64,000 bases of DNA, from positions 19,400,254 through 19,464,253 of the forward strand of contig OZ025260.1 in assembly GCA_964019135.1 (NCBI GenBank), read 5' to 3'. Under the pieces are notes generated by a model. The model made no database searches, was not told the DNA's origin, and worked only from the letters and a program-made list of their open reading frames with translations. A program made the position numbers and the translations under genes. Below are positions 14,347 through 27,089 of the stretch, in pieces (position 1 is the stretch's first letter; the number at the start of each line of letters is the position of its first letter). The stretch is from Arenicola marina (taxonomy: Eukaryota > Annelida > Polychaeta > Arenicolidae).

Positions 14347-17300
14347 GGTCCCAGCCCTACCTACTGGCGACAATAGGTCCTAGCCCTATCTACTGGTGAC
14401 AATAGGTCCTAGCCCTACCTACTGGTGACAATAGGTCCTGACCCTACCTACTGGCGACAATAGGTCCTAGCCCTACCTACTGGTGACAATAGGTCCTAGC
14501 CCTATCTACTGGTGACAATAGGTCCTGACCCTACCTACTGGCGACAATAGGTCCTAGCCCTACCTACTGGTGACAATAGGTCCTAGCCCTATCTACTGGT
14601 GACAATAGGTCCTGACCCTACCTACTGGCGACAATAGGTCCTAGCCCTACCTACTGGTGACAATAGGTCCTGACCCTACCTACTGGTGACAATAGGTCCT
14701 GACCCTACCTACTGGTGACAATAGGTCCTAGCCCTACCTACTGGCGACAATAGGTCCTAGCCCTACCTACTGGTGACAATAGGTCCTGACCCTACCTACT
14801 GGTGACAATAGGTCCTAGCCCTATCTACTGGTGACAATAGGTCCTAGCCCTATCTACTGGCGACAATAGGTCCTAGCCCTACCTACTGGTGACAACAGGT
14901 CCTAGTCCTACCTACTGGCGACAATAGGTCCTGACCGTACCTACTGGTGACAATAGGTCCTAACCCTACCTACTGGTGACAATAGGTCCTAGCCCTACCT
15001 ACTGACGACAATAGGTCCTAGCCCTATCTACTGGTGACAATAGGTCATAGCCCTACCTACTGGTGACAATAGGTCTTGACCCTACCTACTGGCGACAATA
15101 GGTCCTAGCCCTACCTACTAGTGACAATAGGTCCTGACCCTACCTACTGGTGACAATAGGTCCTGACCCTACCTACTGGGGACAATAGGTCCTAGCCCTA
15201 CCTACTGGTGACAATAGGTCCTGACCCTACCTACTGGTTACAATAGGCCCTAGCCCTACGTACTGGTTACAATAGGCCCTAGCCCTATCTACTGGCGACA
15301 ATAGGTCCTGACCCTACCTACTGGCGACAATAGGTCCTAGCCCTACCTACTGGTGACAATAGGTCCTGACCCTACCTACTGGCGACAATAGGTCCTAGCC
15401 CTACCTACTGGTGACAATAGGTCCTGACCCTACCTACTGGCGACAATAGGTCCTAGCCCTACCTACTGGTGACAATAGGTCCTGACCCTACCTACTGGCG
15501 ACAATAGGTCCTAGCCCTACCTACTGGTGACAATAGGTCCTGACCCTACCTACTGGCGACAATAGGTCCTAGCCCTACCTACTGGTGACAATAGGTCCTG
15601 ACCCTACCTACTGGCGACAATAGGTCCTAGCCCTATCTACTGGTGACAATAGGTCCTAGCCCTATCTACTGGCGACAATAGGTCCTAGCCCTACCTACTG
15701 GTGACAACAGGTCCTAGTCCTACCTACTGGCGACAATAGGTCCTGACACTACCTACTGGTGACAATAGGTCCTAGCCCTACCTACTGGTGACAATAGGTC
15801 CTAGCCCTACCTACTGGCGACAATAGGTCCTAGCCCTATCTACTGGTGACAATAGGTCATAGCCCTACCTACTGGTGACAATAGGTCCTGACCCTACCTA
15901 CTGGCGACAATAGGTCCTAGCCCTACCTACTAGTGACAATAGGTCCTGACCCTACCTACTGGTGACAATAGGTCCTGACCCTACCTACTGGCGACAATAG
16001 GTCCTAGCCCTATCTACTGGTGACAATAGGTCCTGACCCTACCTACTGGTTACAATAGGCCCTAGCCCTACCTACTGGTTACAATAGGCCCTAGCCCTAT
16101 CTACTGGCGACAATAGGTCCTGACCCTACCTACTGGCGACAATAGGTCCTAGCCCTACCTACTGGTGACAATAGGTCCTGACCCTACTTACTGGCGACAA
16201 TAGGTCCTAGCCCTACCTACTGGTGACAATAGGTCCTGACCCTACCTACAGGCGACAATAGGTCCTAGCCCTACCTACTGGCGACAATAGGTCCTGACCC
16301 TACCTACTGGCGACAATAGGTCCTAGCCCTACCTACTGGTGACAATAGGTCCTGACCCTACCTACTGGCGACAATAGGTCCTAGCCCTACCTATTGGTGA
16401 CAATAGGTCCTGACCCTACCTACTGGCGACAATAGGTCCTAGCCCTACCTACTGGTGACAATAGGTCCTGACCCTACCTACTGGCGACAATAGGTCCTAG
16501 CGCTACCTACTGGTGACAATAGGTCCCAGCCCTACCTACTGGCGACAATAGGTCCCAGCCCTACCTACTGGCGACAATAGGTCCTAGCCCTATCTACTGG
16601 TGACAATAGGTCCTAGCCCTACCTACTGGTGACAATAGGTCCTGACCCTACCTACTGGCGACAATAGGTCCTAGCCCTACCTACTGGTGACAATAGGTCC
16701 TAGCCCTATCTACTGGTGACAATAGGTCCTGACCCTACCTACTGGCGACAATAGGTCCTAGACCTACCTACTGGCGACAATAGGTCCTAGCCCTACCTAC
16801 TGGTGACAATAGGTCCTGACCCTACCTACTGGTGACAATAGGTCCTAGCCCTACCTACTGGCGACAATAGGTCCTAGCCCTACCTACTGGCGACAATAGG
16901 TCCTGACCCTACCTACTGGCGACAATAGGTCCTAGCCCTATCTACTGGTGACAATAGGTCCTAGCCCTACCTACTGGTGACAATAGGTCCTAGCCCTACC
17001 TACTGGCGACAATAGGTCCTGACCCTACCTACTGGCGACAATAGGTCCTAGCCCTATCTACTGGTGACAATAGGTCCTAGCCCTACCTACTGGTGACAAT
17101 AGGTCCTGACCCTACCTACTGGCGACAATAGGTCCTAGCCCTACCTACTGGTGACAATAGGTCCTAGCCCTATCTACTGGTGACAATAGGTCCTGACCCT
17201 ACCTACTGGCGACAATAGGTCCTAGCCCTACCTACTGGTGACAATAGGTCCTAGCCCTACCTACTGGCGACAATAGGTCCTGACCCTACCTACTGGCGAC

Positions 17301-18319
17301 AATAGGTCCTAGCCCTATCTACTGGTGACAATAGGTCCTAGCCCTACCTACTGGTGACAATAGGTCCTGACCCTACCTACTGGCGACAATAGGTCCTAGC
17401 CCTACCTACTGGTGACAATAGGTCCTAGCCCTACCTACTGGTGACAATAGGTCCTAGCCCTACCTACTGGCGACAATAGTTCCTGACCCTACCTACTGGC
17501 GACAATAGGTCCTAGCCCTATCTACTGGTGACAATAGGTCCTAGCCCTATCTACTGGTGACAATAGGTCCTGACCCTACCTACTGGCGACAATAGGTCCT
17601 AGCCCTACCTACTGGTGACAATAGGTCCTAGCCTTACCTACTGGTGACAATAGGTCCTAACCCTAGCTACTGGTGACAATAGGTCCTGACCCTACCTACT
17701 GGCGACAATAGGTCCTGACCCTACCTACTGGCGACAATAGGTCCTAGCCCTACCTACTGGTGACAATAGGTCCTGACCCTACCTACTGGCGACAATAGGT
17801 CCTAGCCCTACCTACTGGTGACAATAGGTCCTAGCCCTGCCTACTGGCGACAATAGGCCCTAGCCCTATCTACTGGTGACAATAGGTCCTGACCCTACCT
17901 ACTGGCGACAATAGGTCCTGACCCTACCTACTGGCGACAATAGGTCCTAGCCCTACCTACTGGTGACAATAGGTTCTGACCCTACCTACTGGCGACAATA
18001 GGTCCTGACCCTACCTACTGGCGACAATAGGTCCTAGCCCTACCTACTGGTGACAATAGGTCCTGACCCTACCTACTGGCGACAATAGGTCCTAGCCCTA
18101 CCTACTGGTGACAATAGGTCCTGACCCTACCTACTGGCGACAATAGGTCCTAGCCCTATCTACTGGTGACAATAGGTCCTGACCCTACCTACTGGCGACA
18201 ATAGGTCCTTGCCCTACCTACTGGTGACAATAGGTCCTAGCCCTACCTACTGGTGACAATAGGTCCTAGCCATACCTACTGGTTACAATAGGTCCTAGCC
18301 CTACCTACTGGCGACAATA
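14347..18319. repeat. Higher-order block, 137 units (3973 bp), copy 2
   Basis: Tandem partner of the block at 10374-14346, sharing all its rare variants at constant spacing. A few single-base differences separate the two (for example a GCCCTGCC variant near 17836), so the duplication is recent relative to the array. Confidence 0.9.
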
Positions 18320-21300
18320 GGTCCTGACCCTACCTACTGGCGACAACAGGTCCTGACCCTACCTAATGGCGACAATAGGTCCTAGCCCTACCTACTGGTG
18401 ACAATAGGTCCTAGCCCTACCTACTGGTGACAATAGGTTCTAGCCCTATCTACTGGTGACAATAGGTCCTGACCCTACCTACTGGTGACAATAGGTCCTG
18501 ACCCTACCTACTTGCGACAATAGGTCCTGACCCAACCTACTGGTGACAATAGGTCCTGACCCTACCTACTGGTGACAATAGGTCCTAGCCCTACCTACTG
18601 GTGACAATAGGTTCTAGCCCTATCTACTGGTGACAATAGGTCCTGACCCTACCTACTGGTGACAATAGGTCCTGACCCTACCTACTTGCGACAATAGGTC
18701 CTGACCCTACCTACTGGCGACAATAGGTCCTAGCCATACCTACTGGTGACAATAGGTCCTGACCCTACCTACTGGCGACAATAGGTCCTGACCCTACCTA
18801 CTGGCGACAATAGGTCCTAGCCCTACCTACTGGCGACAATAAGTCCTAGCCCTACCTACTGGCGACAATAGGTCCTAGCCCTACCTACTGGTGACAATAG
18901 GTCCTGACCCTACCTACTGGTGACAATAGGTCCTAGCCCTACCTACTGGCGACAATAGGTCCTAGCCCTACCTACTGGCGACAATAGGTCCTGACCCTAC
19001 CTACTGGCGACAATAGGTCCTAGCCCTATCTACTGGTGACAATAGGTCCCAGCCCTACCTACTGGTGACAATAGGTCGTGACCCTACCTACTGGCGACAA
19101 TAGGTCCTAGCCCTACCTACTGGTGACAATAGGTCCTAGCCCTACCTACTGGTGACAATAGGTCCTAGCCCTACCTACTGGCGACAATAGGTCCTGACCC
19201 TACCTACTGGCGACAATAGGTCCTAGCCCTATCTACTGGTGACAATAGGTCCTAGCCCTACCTACTGGTGACAATAGGTCCTGACCCTACCTACTGGCGA
19301 CAATAGGTCCTAGCCCTACCTACTGGTGACAATAGGTCCTAGCCCTATCTACTGGTGACAATAGGTCCTGACCCTACCTACTGGCGACAATAGGTCCTAG
19401 CCCTACCTACTGGTGACAATAGGTCCTAGCCCTACCTACTGGTGACAATAGGTCCTAGCCCTACCTACTGGTGACAATAGGTCCTAGCCCTACCTACTGG
19501 TGACAATAGGTCCTGACCCTACCTACTGGCGACAATAGGTCCTGACCCTACCTACTGGCGACAATAGGTCCTAGCCCTATCTACTGGTGACAATAGGTCC
19601 TGACCCTACCTACTGGTGACAATAGGTCCTGACCCTACCTACTGGCGACAATAGGTCCTGACCCTACCTACTGGCGACAATAGGTCCTAGCCCTATCTAC
19701 TGGTGACAATAGGCCCTAGCCCTACCTGCTGGTGACAATAGGTCCCAGCCCTACCTACTGGTGACAATAGGTCCTAGCCCTACCTACTGGTGACAATAGG
19801 TCCTAGCCCTACCTACTGGCGACAATAGGTCCTGACCCTACCTACTGGCGACAATAGGTCCTAGCCCTACCTACTGGTGACAATAGGTCCTGACCCTACC
19901 TACTGGCGACAATAGGTCCTGACCCTACCTACTGGTGACAATAGGTCCTAGCCCTACCTACTGGCGACAATAGGTCCTAGCCCTATCTACTGGTGACAAT
20001 AGGCCCTAGCCCTACCTGCTGGTGACAATAGGTCCCAGCCCTACCTACTGGTGACAATAGGTCCTAGCCCTACCTACTGGTGACAATAGGTCCTAGCCCT
20101 ACCTACTGGCGACAATAGGTCCTGACCCTACCTACTGGCGACAATAGGTCCTAGCCCTACCTACTGGTGACAATAGGTCCCAGCCCTACCTACTGGCGAC
20201 AATAGGTCCTGACCCTACCTACTGGCGACAATAGGTCCTAGGCCTACCTACTGGTGACAATAGGTCCTAGCCCTACCTACTGGCGGCAATAGGTCCCAGC
20301 CCTACCTACTGGTGACAATAGGTCCTAGCCCTACCTACTGGTGACAATAGGTCCTAGCCCTATCTACTGGCGACAATAGGTCCTGACCCTACCTACTGGC
20401 GACAATAGGTCCTAGCCCTACCTACTGGTGACAATAGGTCCTAGCCCTACCTACTGGCGACAATAGGTCCTGACCCTACCTACTGGTGACAATAGGTCCT
20501 AGCCCTACCTACTGGTGACAATAGGTCCTGACCCTACCTACTGGCGACAATAGGTCCTAGGCCTACCTACTGGTGACAATAGGTCCTAGCCCTACCTACT
20601 GGTGACAAGAGGTCCTGACCCTACCTACTGGTGACAATAGGTCTTAGCCCTACCTACTGGCGACAATAGGTCCTGACCCTACCTACTGGCGACAATAGGT
20701 CCTAGCCCTATCTACTGGTGACAATAGGTCCTAGCCCTACCTGCTGGTGACAATAGGTCCCAGCCCTACCTACTGGTGACAATAGGTCCTAGCCCTACCT
20801 ACTGGTGACAATAGGTCCTAGCCCTACCTACTGGCGACAATAGGTCCTGACCCTACCTACTGGCGACAATAGGTCCTAGCCCTACCTACTGGTGACAATA
20901 GGTCCTAGCCCTACCTACTGGCGACAATAGGTCCTGACCCTACCTACTGGCGACAATAGGTCCTAGGCCTACCTACTGGTGACAATAGGTCCCAGCCCTA
21001 CCTACTGGTGACAAAAGGTCCTAGCCCTACCTACTGGTGACAATAGGTCCTAGCCCTACCTACTGGCGACAATAGGTCCTGACCCTACCTACTGGTGACA
21101 ATAGGTCCTAGCCCTATCTACTGGTGACAATAGGTCCTAGCCCTACCTGCTGGTGACAATAGGTCCCAGCCCTACCTACTGGTGACAATAGGTCCTAGCC
21201 CTACCTACTGGTGACAATAGGTCCTGACCCTACCTACTGGTGACAATAGTCCCTAGCCCTACCTACTGGTGAAAATAGGTCCTGACCCTACCTACTGGCG

Positions 21301-24159
21301 ACAATAGGTCCTAGCCCTATCTACTGGTGACAATAGATCCTAGCCCTACCTACTGGTGACAATAGGTCCTGACCCTACCTACTGGTGACAATAGGTCCTA
21401 GCCCTACCTACTGGTGACAATAGGTCCTAGCCCTATCTACTGGTGACAATAGGCCCTAGCCCTACCTACTGGCGACAATAGGTCCTAGCCCTACCTACTG
21501 GTGACAATAGGTCCTGACCCTATCTACTGGTGACAATAGGTCCTAGCCCTACCTACTGGCGACAATAGGTCCTGGCCCTATCTACTGGTGACAATAGGTC
21601 CTAGCCCTACCTACTGGTGACAATAGGTCCTAGCCCTACCTACTGGTTACAATAGGTCCTAGCCCTATCTACTGGTTACAATAGGCCCTAGCCCTACGTA
21701 CCGGTGACAATAGGTCCTAGCCCTACCTACTGGTGACAATAGGTCCTGACCCTACCTACTGGTGACAATAGGTCCTAGCTCTACCTACTGGCGACAATAG
21801 GTCCTAGCACTACCTACTGGCGACAATAGGTCCTAGCCCTATCTACTGGTGACAATAGGTCCTGACCCTACCTACTGGCGACAATAGGTCCTAGCCCTAC
21901 CTACTGGCGACAATTGGTCCCAGCCCTACCTACTGGTGACAATAGGTCCTGACCCTACCTACTGGCGACAATAGGTCCTAGCCCTACCTACTGGTGACAA
22001 TAGGTCCTAGCCCTACCTACTGGTGACAATAGGTCCTGACCCTACCTACTGGTGACAATAGGTCCTAGCCCTACCTACTGGTGACAATAGGTCCTAGCCC
22101 TATCTACTGGTGACAATAGGTCCTGACCCTACCTACTGGTGACAATAGGTCCTAGCCCTACCTACTGGTGACAATAGGTCCTAGCCCTATCTACTGGTGA
22201 CAATAGGTCCTGACCCTACCTACCGGTGACAATAGGTCCTAGCCCTACCTACTGGTGACAATAGGTCCTGACCCTACCTACTGGTGACAATAGGTCCTAG
22301 CCCTACCTACTGGCGACAATAGGTCCTAGCCCTACCTACTGGTTACAATAGGTCCTAGCCCTACCTATTGTTGACAATAGACCCTAGGCCTACCTATTGG
22401 TGACAGTAGGCCCTAGGCCTACCTACTGGTTACAATAGGTCCTAGCCCTACCTACTGGTGACAATAGGTCCTAGCCCTACCTACTGGTTACAAAAGGTCC
22501 TAGCCCTACCTATTGTTGACAATAGACCCTAGGCCTACCTATTGGTGACAGTAGGCCCTAGGCCTACCTACTGGTTACAATAGGTCCTAGCCCTACCTAT
22601 TGGTGACAATAGGCCTTAGCCCTACCTACTGGTTACAATAGGCCCTAGCCCTACCTACTGGTGACAATAGGCCCTAGCCCTACCTACTGGTTACAATAGG
22701 CCCTAGCCCTACCTATTGTTGACAATAGACCCTAGGCCTACCTATTGGTGACAATAGGCCCTAGCCCTATCTACTGGTTACAATAGGCCCTCGCCCTACC
22801 TATTGTTGACAATAGACCCTAGGCCTACCTACTGGTTACAATAGGCCCTAGCCCTACCTATTGGTGACAATAGGCCCTAGCCCTACCTACTGGTTACAAT
22901 AGGCCCTAGCCCTACCTACTGGTGACAATAGGCCCTAGCCCTGCCTACTGGTTACAATAGGCCCTAGCCCTATCTACTGGTTACAATAGGCCCTAGCCCT
23001 ACCTATTGTTGACAATAGACCCTAGGCCTACCTATTGGTGACAATAGGCCCTAGCCCTACCTACTGGTTACAATAGGCCCTAGCCCTACCTATTGTTGAC
23101 AATAGACCCTAGGCCTACCTATTGGTGACAATAGGCCCTAGCCCTATCTACTGGTTACAATAGGCCCTAGCCCTACCTATTGTTGACAATAGACCCTAGG
23201 CCTACCTACTGGTTACAATAGGCCCTAGCCCTACCTATTGGTGACAATAGGCCCTAGCCCTACCTACTGGTTACAATAGGCCCTAGCCCTACCTACTGGT
23301 GACAATAGGCCCTAGCCCTGCCTACTGGTTACAATAGGCCCTAGCCCTATCTACTGGTTACAATAGGCCCTAGCCCTACCTATTGTTGACAATAGACCCT
23401 AGGCCTACCTATTGGTGACAATAGGCCCTAGCCCTACCTATTGGTTACAATAGGCCCTAGCCCTACCTACTGGTTACAACATTTCGATCAGACGATAGCA
23501 TGATATATTTGTTCAGTAGACAAGATTCCTAGAACGATCTATTTGAAGAGTAACTCCGAGTACCAAGATAAACCAAAAATTTACAGGAATTAGGTTTTTT
23601 TTGCAGGGGCAGGGGGGCTCAGGTGGGTCATCTTACTTGAAGAGCAGTAGCGCTAGATTGGTTTCGGTGACAACCCATTTTTTTAGCCTATTTTGTTACA
23701 TCATAATCCAGTGAAATGCTGTACAAAAAGCAGAAACATGACTTTTTAACATTGTGGCAGAAAGTTACTAAATGAATGTCTCACTAACCTCAAGGTTCCC
23801 GGTATTACCATACATATTGACATAAATTCCTCTCATTTTGCATATATATATCACTTAATGTAGATTTATGCATATATATTTTATACTGGTATTATCATAG
23901 ATGTGAAGACATAACAATTGATAACTTCCGCAATTGATTGTCCAAATGAGGAGGTGGGTAATGGAGAGGTGTGTGAATTGCAGTTCTGATACCGTGTTCA
24001 AGATAGGCACCTGGAATAAAGATCGATAGCCCAATATTGTTCTGAGTGACCTCATTCTTTTCTCCTGCTTTCGTCACTTCTTGTATTGAGTAATATGCTA
24101 CACGTTTTTTTCAGAAACTTCTAATGACTTTTAGTTTTTGATAAAGTGAGAATTGTCTT

Positions 24160-24210
24160 TAATAGCTCAATGGCTAGAGCTCTTGGGTTCGATTCTCGGT
24201 GGCGACATCA
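24160..24210 (+). repeat. tRNA-like fragment, possible SINE head
   Basis: TAGCTCAATGGCTAGAGC resembles an A box and D arm, and GGGTTCGATTCTCGG resembles a B box and T arm. The two are too close for an intact tRNA, because the anticodon arm is missing. A tRNA-derived SINE remnant is possible; a functional tRNA gene is not. Confidence 0.4.
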
Positions 24211-25213
24211 TGCTTTCACATCTCCTTTCATATAAATTAACCTCGAAATTAACTATTCCAAAGTCTAATTGGTTGTCTCATATGCCAGACCGAGCGTTTC
24301 TCATTAAAAAAAATATATTTATGCTAAGTGGAATTGTGCCCTCTCACATCCACCCCTCCACACGTAACGTATGGTCTGCTAATGGTTTACATTCAGTTCA
24401 ACGAGCGCATTGCAGTTGATTTGGGACAGAAGAATTACGGTAGTTCCGCGGTATCCTATGCTGAGAGAGCGTGTCACTGCAGCACATGTCATAATGCAAA
24501 CACAGAGTGCAGTCAAGTTATGTGGAACTGTATCATAACGCCACCGACGCCGAATATCGCGCATTAAAAGTGATGACGTCATGACTACATGATACTTTGA
24601 ACAGTACTGAACGTTTCACTGAATGATATTCTCCCACTGAGCAAGTCACAGAACCTTAACAATATAATGTTCCAGTCAATCTAGGAGTAAACTCTTCATA
24701 GCCACACCTTTAGGTTGTTCAACCACGACGATTAGGAGCAATGCGCCCATGGGCCTCGCCTGAACAGACACGACACCAAGCGCCTAACAGGTCCATCTGC
24801 CACGTAAGAACCCACGAAATGCATTATTGTAGCGTGAGTAATACGTGAGCTATGCTGAAACAATGGTTCGCCCTGACATGGAAGAACGACCGGCTAACAT
24901 GGGGAGAACGCGTGGAGAACACGTGACTTAATCACGTGACAATGGGGATGTGCGTATCTATTTTTATATGTAGAAACGGATGTAAATAAATTGGGCGATA
25001 TTAGGGAAAGGCACAACGGAAATTTAAAAAGGGAATTGAAAATTTCGATCAGACGATTAACTAGTATTAGTAGACCGCAGAGAATCATAATATACCTATC
25101 CAGGCTGTCAATTCATTCATTGACGTCACTGTTAGTTTTATCCAATCATGTGGTGGGAAAAGGGCTTCCACGCGCATTATGTCGGACATAAAAGTCGGAC
25201 AAACAAAGCAGAA

Positions 25214-25355
25214 TGTCATTTGTTGTAAGTCTCAGAGATGAGTACTGCTCACTTGCACCTACCATAAGCTATGATTGTCAATTTCATACTCACCATTAAG
25301 GAAAAAGGACTCACGCGTGGGCGGGGCTTAGTGTCGGAGTATGGATCGGTCTATT
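25214..25355 (+). repeat. Dispersed repeat family B, copy 1
   Basis: Matches the reverse complement of 48231-48369. Shared landmarks are CAGAGATGAGTA, CTATGATTGTCAATTTCATA, GTGGGCGGGGCTTA and GGATCGGTCTATT. Its left terminal repeat is decayed. Confidence 0.8.
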
Positions 25356-25416
25356 GGCTACAGCAATAACTCATTTTGACAAGTCACATCTCACATCCAA
25401 AACGCGGACAGGAGGT

Positions 25417-25610
25417 GGGGAATACCTTTTCCGATCACCTCAATTGGCATCCAGGAATTCTTAGAGATTCGACATTATCTGTTGGCACAGTTTTGGGGGA
25501 ATCGTTATCCGTACAATTCCTGGTTCAACGCGAAGACCCTTTCCCTATTTACCGCGATCTCTTAGGCCTATAGCAGGTCCAAAGCAGGCCGTGAATTCTT
25601 CGATATTCCG
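25417..25610 (+). repeat. Dispersed repeat family C, copy 1
   Basis: Matches the reverse complement of 32353-32520. Shared landmarks are ATACCTTTTCCGATC, CAATTGGCAT, GTTATCCGTA and GCGAAGACCCTTTCCCTATT. The family is unclassified and non-coding. Confidence 0.8.
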
Positions 25611-26409
25611 CCCCCTCCCGCTATCTAGATTTTCTGAATCCACCCCTGATACCACTGATGATTGTTTCACCCAGTGGCGTGAGGCACGTACACTTTGATA
25701 ATTAATGCACCTTGTACATGAGATCCAATACACAGCGAGGCTGAAGCCACAGGCGTCAAAGTACATCGAGTGTATGATGGCGTCAGCCCATCGCATCGGA
25801 ATAAATTATTGCGAACATTAATCCATTTGTTTGCGCGGTTATAGTAACAAAATGTCAATCATATCCTTCACCTCACCTCGTGACGTTCCCACTCAGCTTA
25901 CATCCGCTATTATTATACCCTTTCCGGTCTCACTTCACTTCCAATGTCACTCTCTACTCGCCAGGTGGCACAACGAACCGGTGATATGGAAATGTCAACA
26001 CGGAATGGACAAAAGGGTACAGTTATATACAACTTTATTTGCATGAAAATAAACGGGCACTAGAACCAACGCCACGTTGGACAACAGTGTGACGCGTTAG
26101 GGGAATGTTACCATGGTTACAGGTTAGAAGCTGCGGTTTCATCCATGCCAGTGACAGGTATTTATTTAACCGTCTCCAATGGCAACAAAGACATTGTGAG
26201 TAATATTCTGTCGGCCTTCGGAAGGAGACATCGCAAGATGCTCACTCGCAATTATTTGTCAGCGTCAGATAGTTTGTGGAATGTTCTGTATGTATGTATC
26301 TATGTAAAGCCATAATTTGTCACTTTGCTTTTCTCTGACTAAACTACTCCTACTAAACTAGGTCTACGGCAACTTTTAGCGGTGGCTGCGTTAAGAGGCC
26401 ATGATTACT

Positions 26410-26415
26410 TTTATT
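26410..26415 (-). promoter_or_regulatory. Polyadenylation signal of gene A
   Basis: On the minus strand AATAAA lies about 30 bases beyond the stop codon of the C1q gene. The short 3' UTR this implies is an inference. Confidence 0.6.
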
Positions 26416-26444
26416 CTTTGATCACGAGGTTCAAGAGCTCCTTT

Positions 26445-27089
26445 TTATCGGCCTTCACCTTGGCTTTGACCTGCCTCAGACGGCTCCTGGGGGACTCCCT
26501 CCTGACCTTCACCTTGGCTCTGACCCGGCTCAGGCGGTTCCTGGGGCACTCCCTCCTGACCTTCACTCTGGCTCTGACCCGGCTCAGACGGCTCCTGGGG
26601 CACTCCCTCCTGACCTTCACCTTGGCTCTGACCGGCCTCAGACGGCCCCTGGGGCACTCCCTCCTGACCTTGATCTTGAGTGGGCCTCTTGCCATCCACC
26701 TTTTGCTCAACCTCCTTCCGGATCTGCTGCTGCAGATTTTCTTCAATCTTCATGGCGACGGCTGTCCGGATCCTCCCAGACAAGTCCCGCTCTATCTCGA
26801 TCCCGACCGCCTCCTGGATCTTCTCAGCGACTTCGCCCTTCATTTTCTCCTCGATCAGGGATTGGCGGATTCGCTCCCGGATTTCTCCAGTGACCTCGTC
26901 GATCCCGGGGACGAAGAAGGACGCGTCGATGTGGAGAAGGCTTCCGGAGAACACCTGATCCCGACCAGAGATGGCCAGAGCGCCCGCCACGCGGATCCAC
27001 ACCTTGTCACCCTTGTTCAGGTGCAAGGTCAAGGTGAACCGGAAGTCTTGTCCGTCGGAGGACTCGGCCAAGTTACGCTTCACGACAAT
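26445..27089 (-). CDS. Gene A exon 4: C-terminal half of C1q domain and repeat tail
   Basis: Acceptor CGCCTCAG|ATTGTC. It encodes FRFTLTLHLNKGDKVWIRV and VFSGSLLHI, the C-terminal C1q strands (compare the usual L-x-x-G-D-x-V-W and F-S-G-x-L-L). A charged helical stretch with EIRERIRQSLIEE follows, then four copies of an 18-residue unit containing GQEGVPQEPSE (DNA repeat about 26450-26695), ending EGR and TAA. The plus-strand frame over this exon is a shadow. Confidence 0.9.
   Translation of the reverse strand: MVVKRNLAESSDGQDFRFTLTLHLNKGDKVWIRVAGALAISGRDQVFSGSLLHIDASFFVPGIDEVTGEIRERIRQSLIEEKMKGEVAEKIQEAVGIEIERDLSGRIRTAVAMKIEENLQQQIRKEVEQKVDGKRPTQDQGQEGVPQGPSEAGQSQGEGQEGVPQEPSEPGQSQSEGQEGVPQEPPEPGQSQGEGQEGVPQEPSEAGQSQGEGR

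Larger units (their letters stand above)
2668..23479. repeat. 20.8-kb array of a 29-bp minisatellite
   Basis: About 717 head-to-tail copies of a 29-bp unit that begins CCTACTGGTGACAATAGG (for example at 3337). The main variants are GGTGAC, GGCGAC or GGTTAC in the first half, AGGTCC or AGGCCC in the middle, and TAGCCC or TGACCC near the end. The outer parts (about 2670-4700 and 22330-23479) are rich in GGTTACAATAGGCCC units, while the interior is dominated by GGTGAC and GGCGAC units with AGGTCC. Long stretches alternate two unit types and so make a 58-bp dimer. No gene is present inside. Confidence 0.97.
23480..26409. other. Intergenic region between the 29-bp array and gene A
   Basis: No gene is supported. 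It holds a tRNA-like fragment near 24160, a copy of repeat family B (25214-25355) and a copy of family C (25417-25610). The motif ATTTCGATCAGACGAT occurs at about 23481 and again at about 25042. Confidence 0.6.

Noticed and set aside
2668-23479. CRISPR array or telomeric repeat
   Set aside because: Units are contiguous with no spacers and the unit is unlike any telomere repeat; the genome is eukaryotic.
24160-24210. Intact tRNA gene
   Set aside because: A-box-like and B-box-like words are too close; no anticodon arm can be placed.
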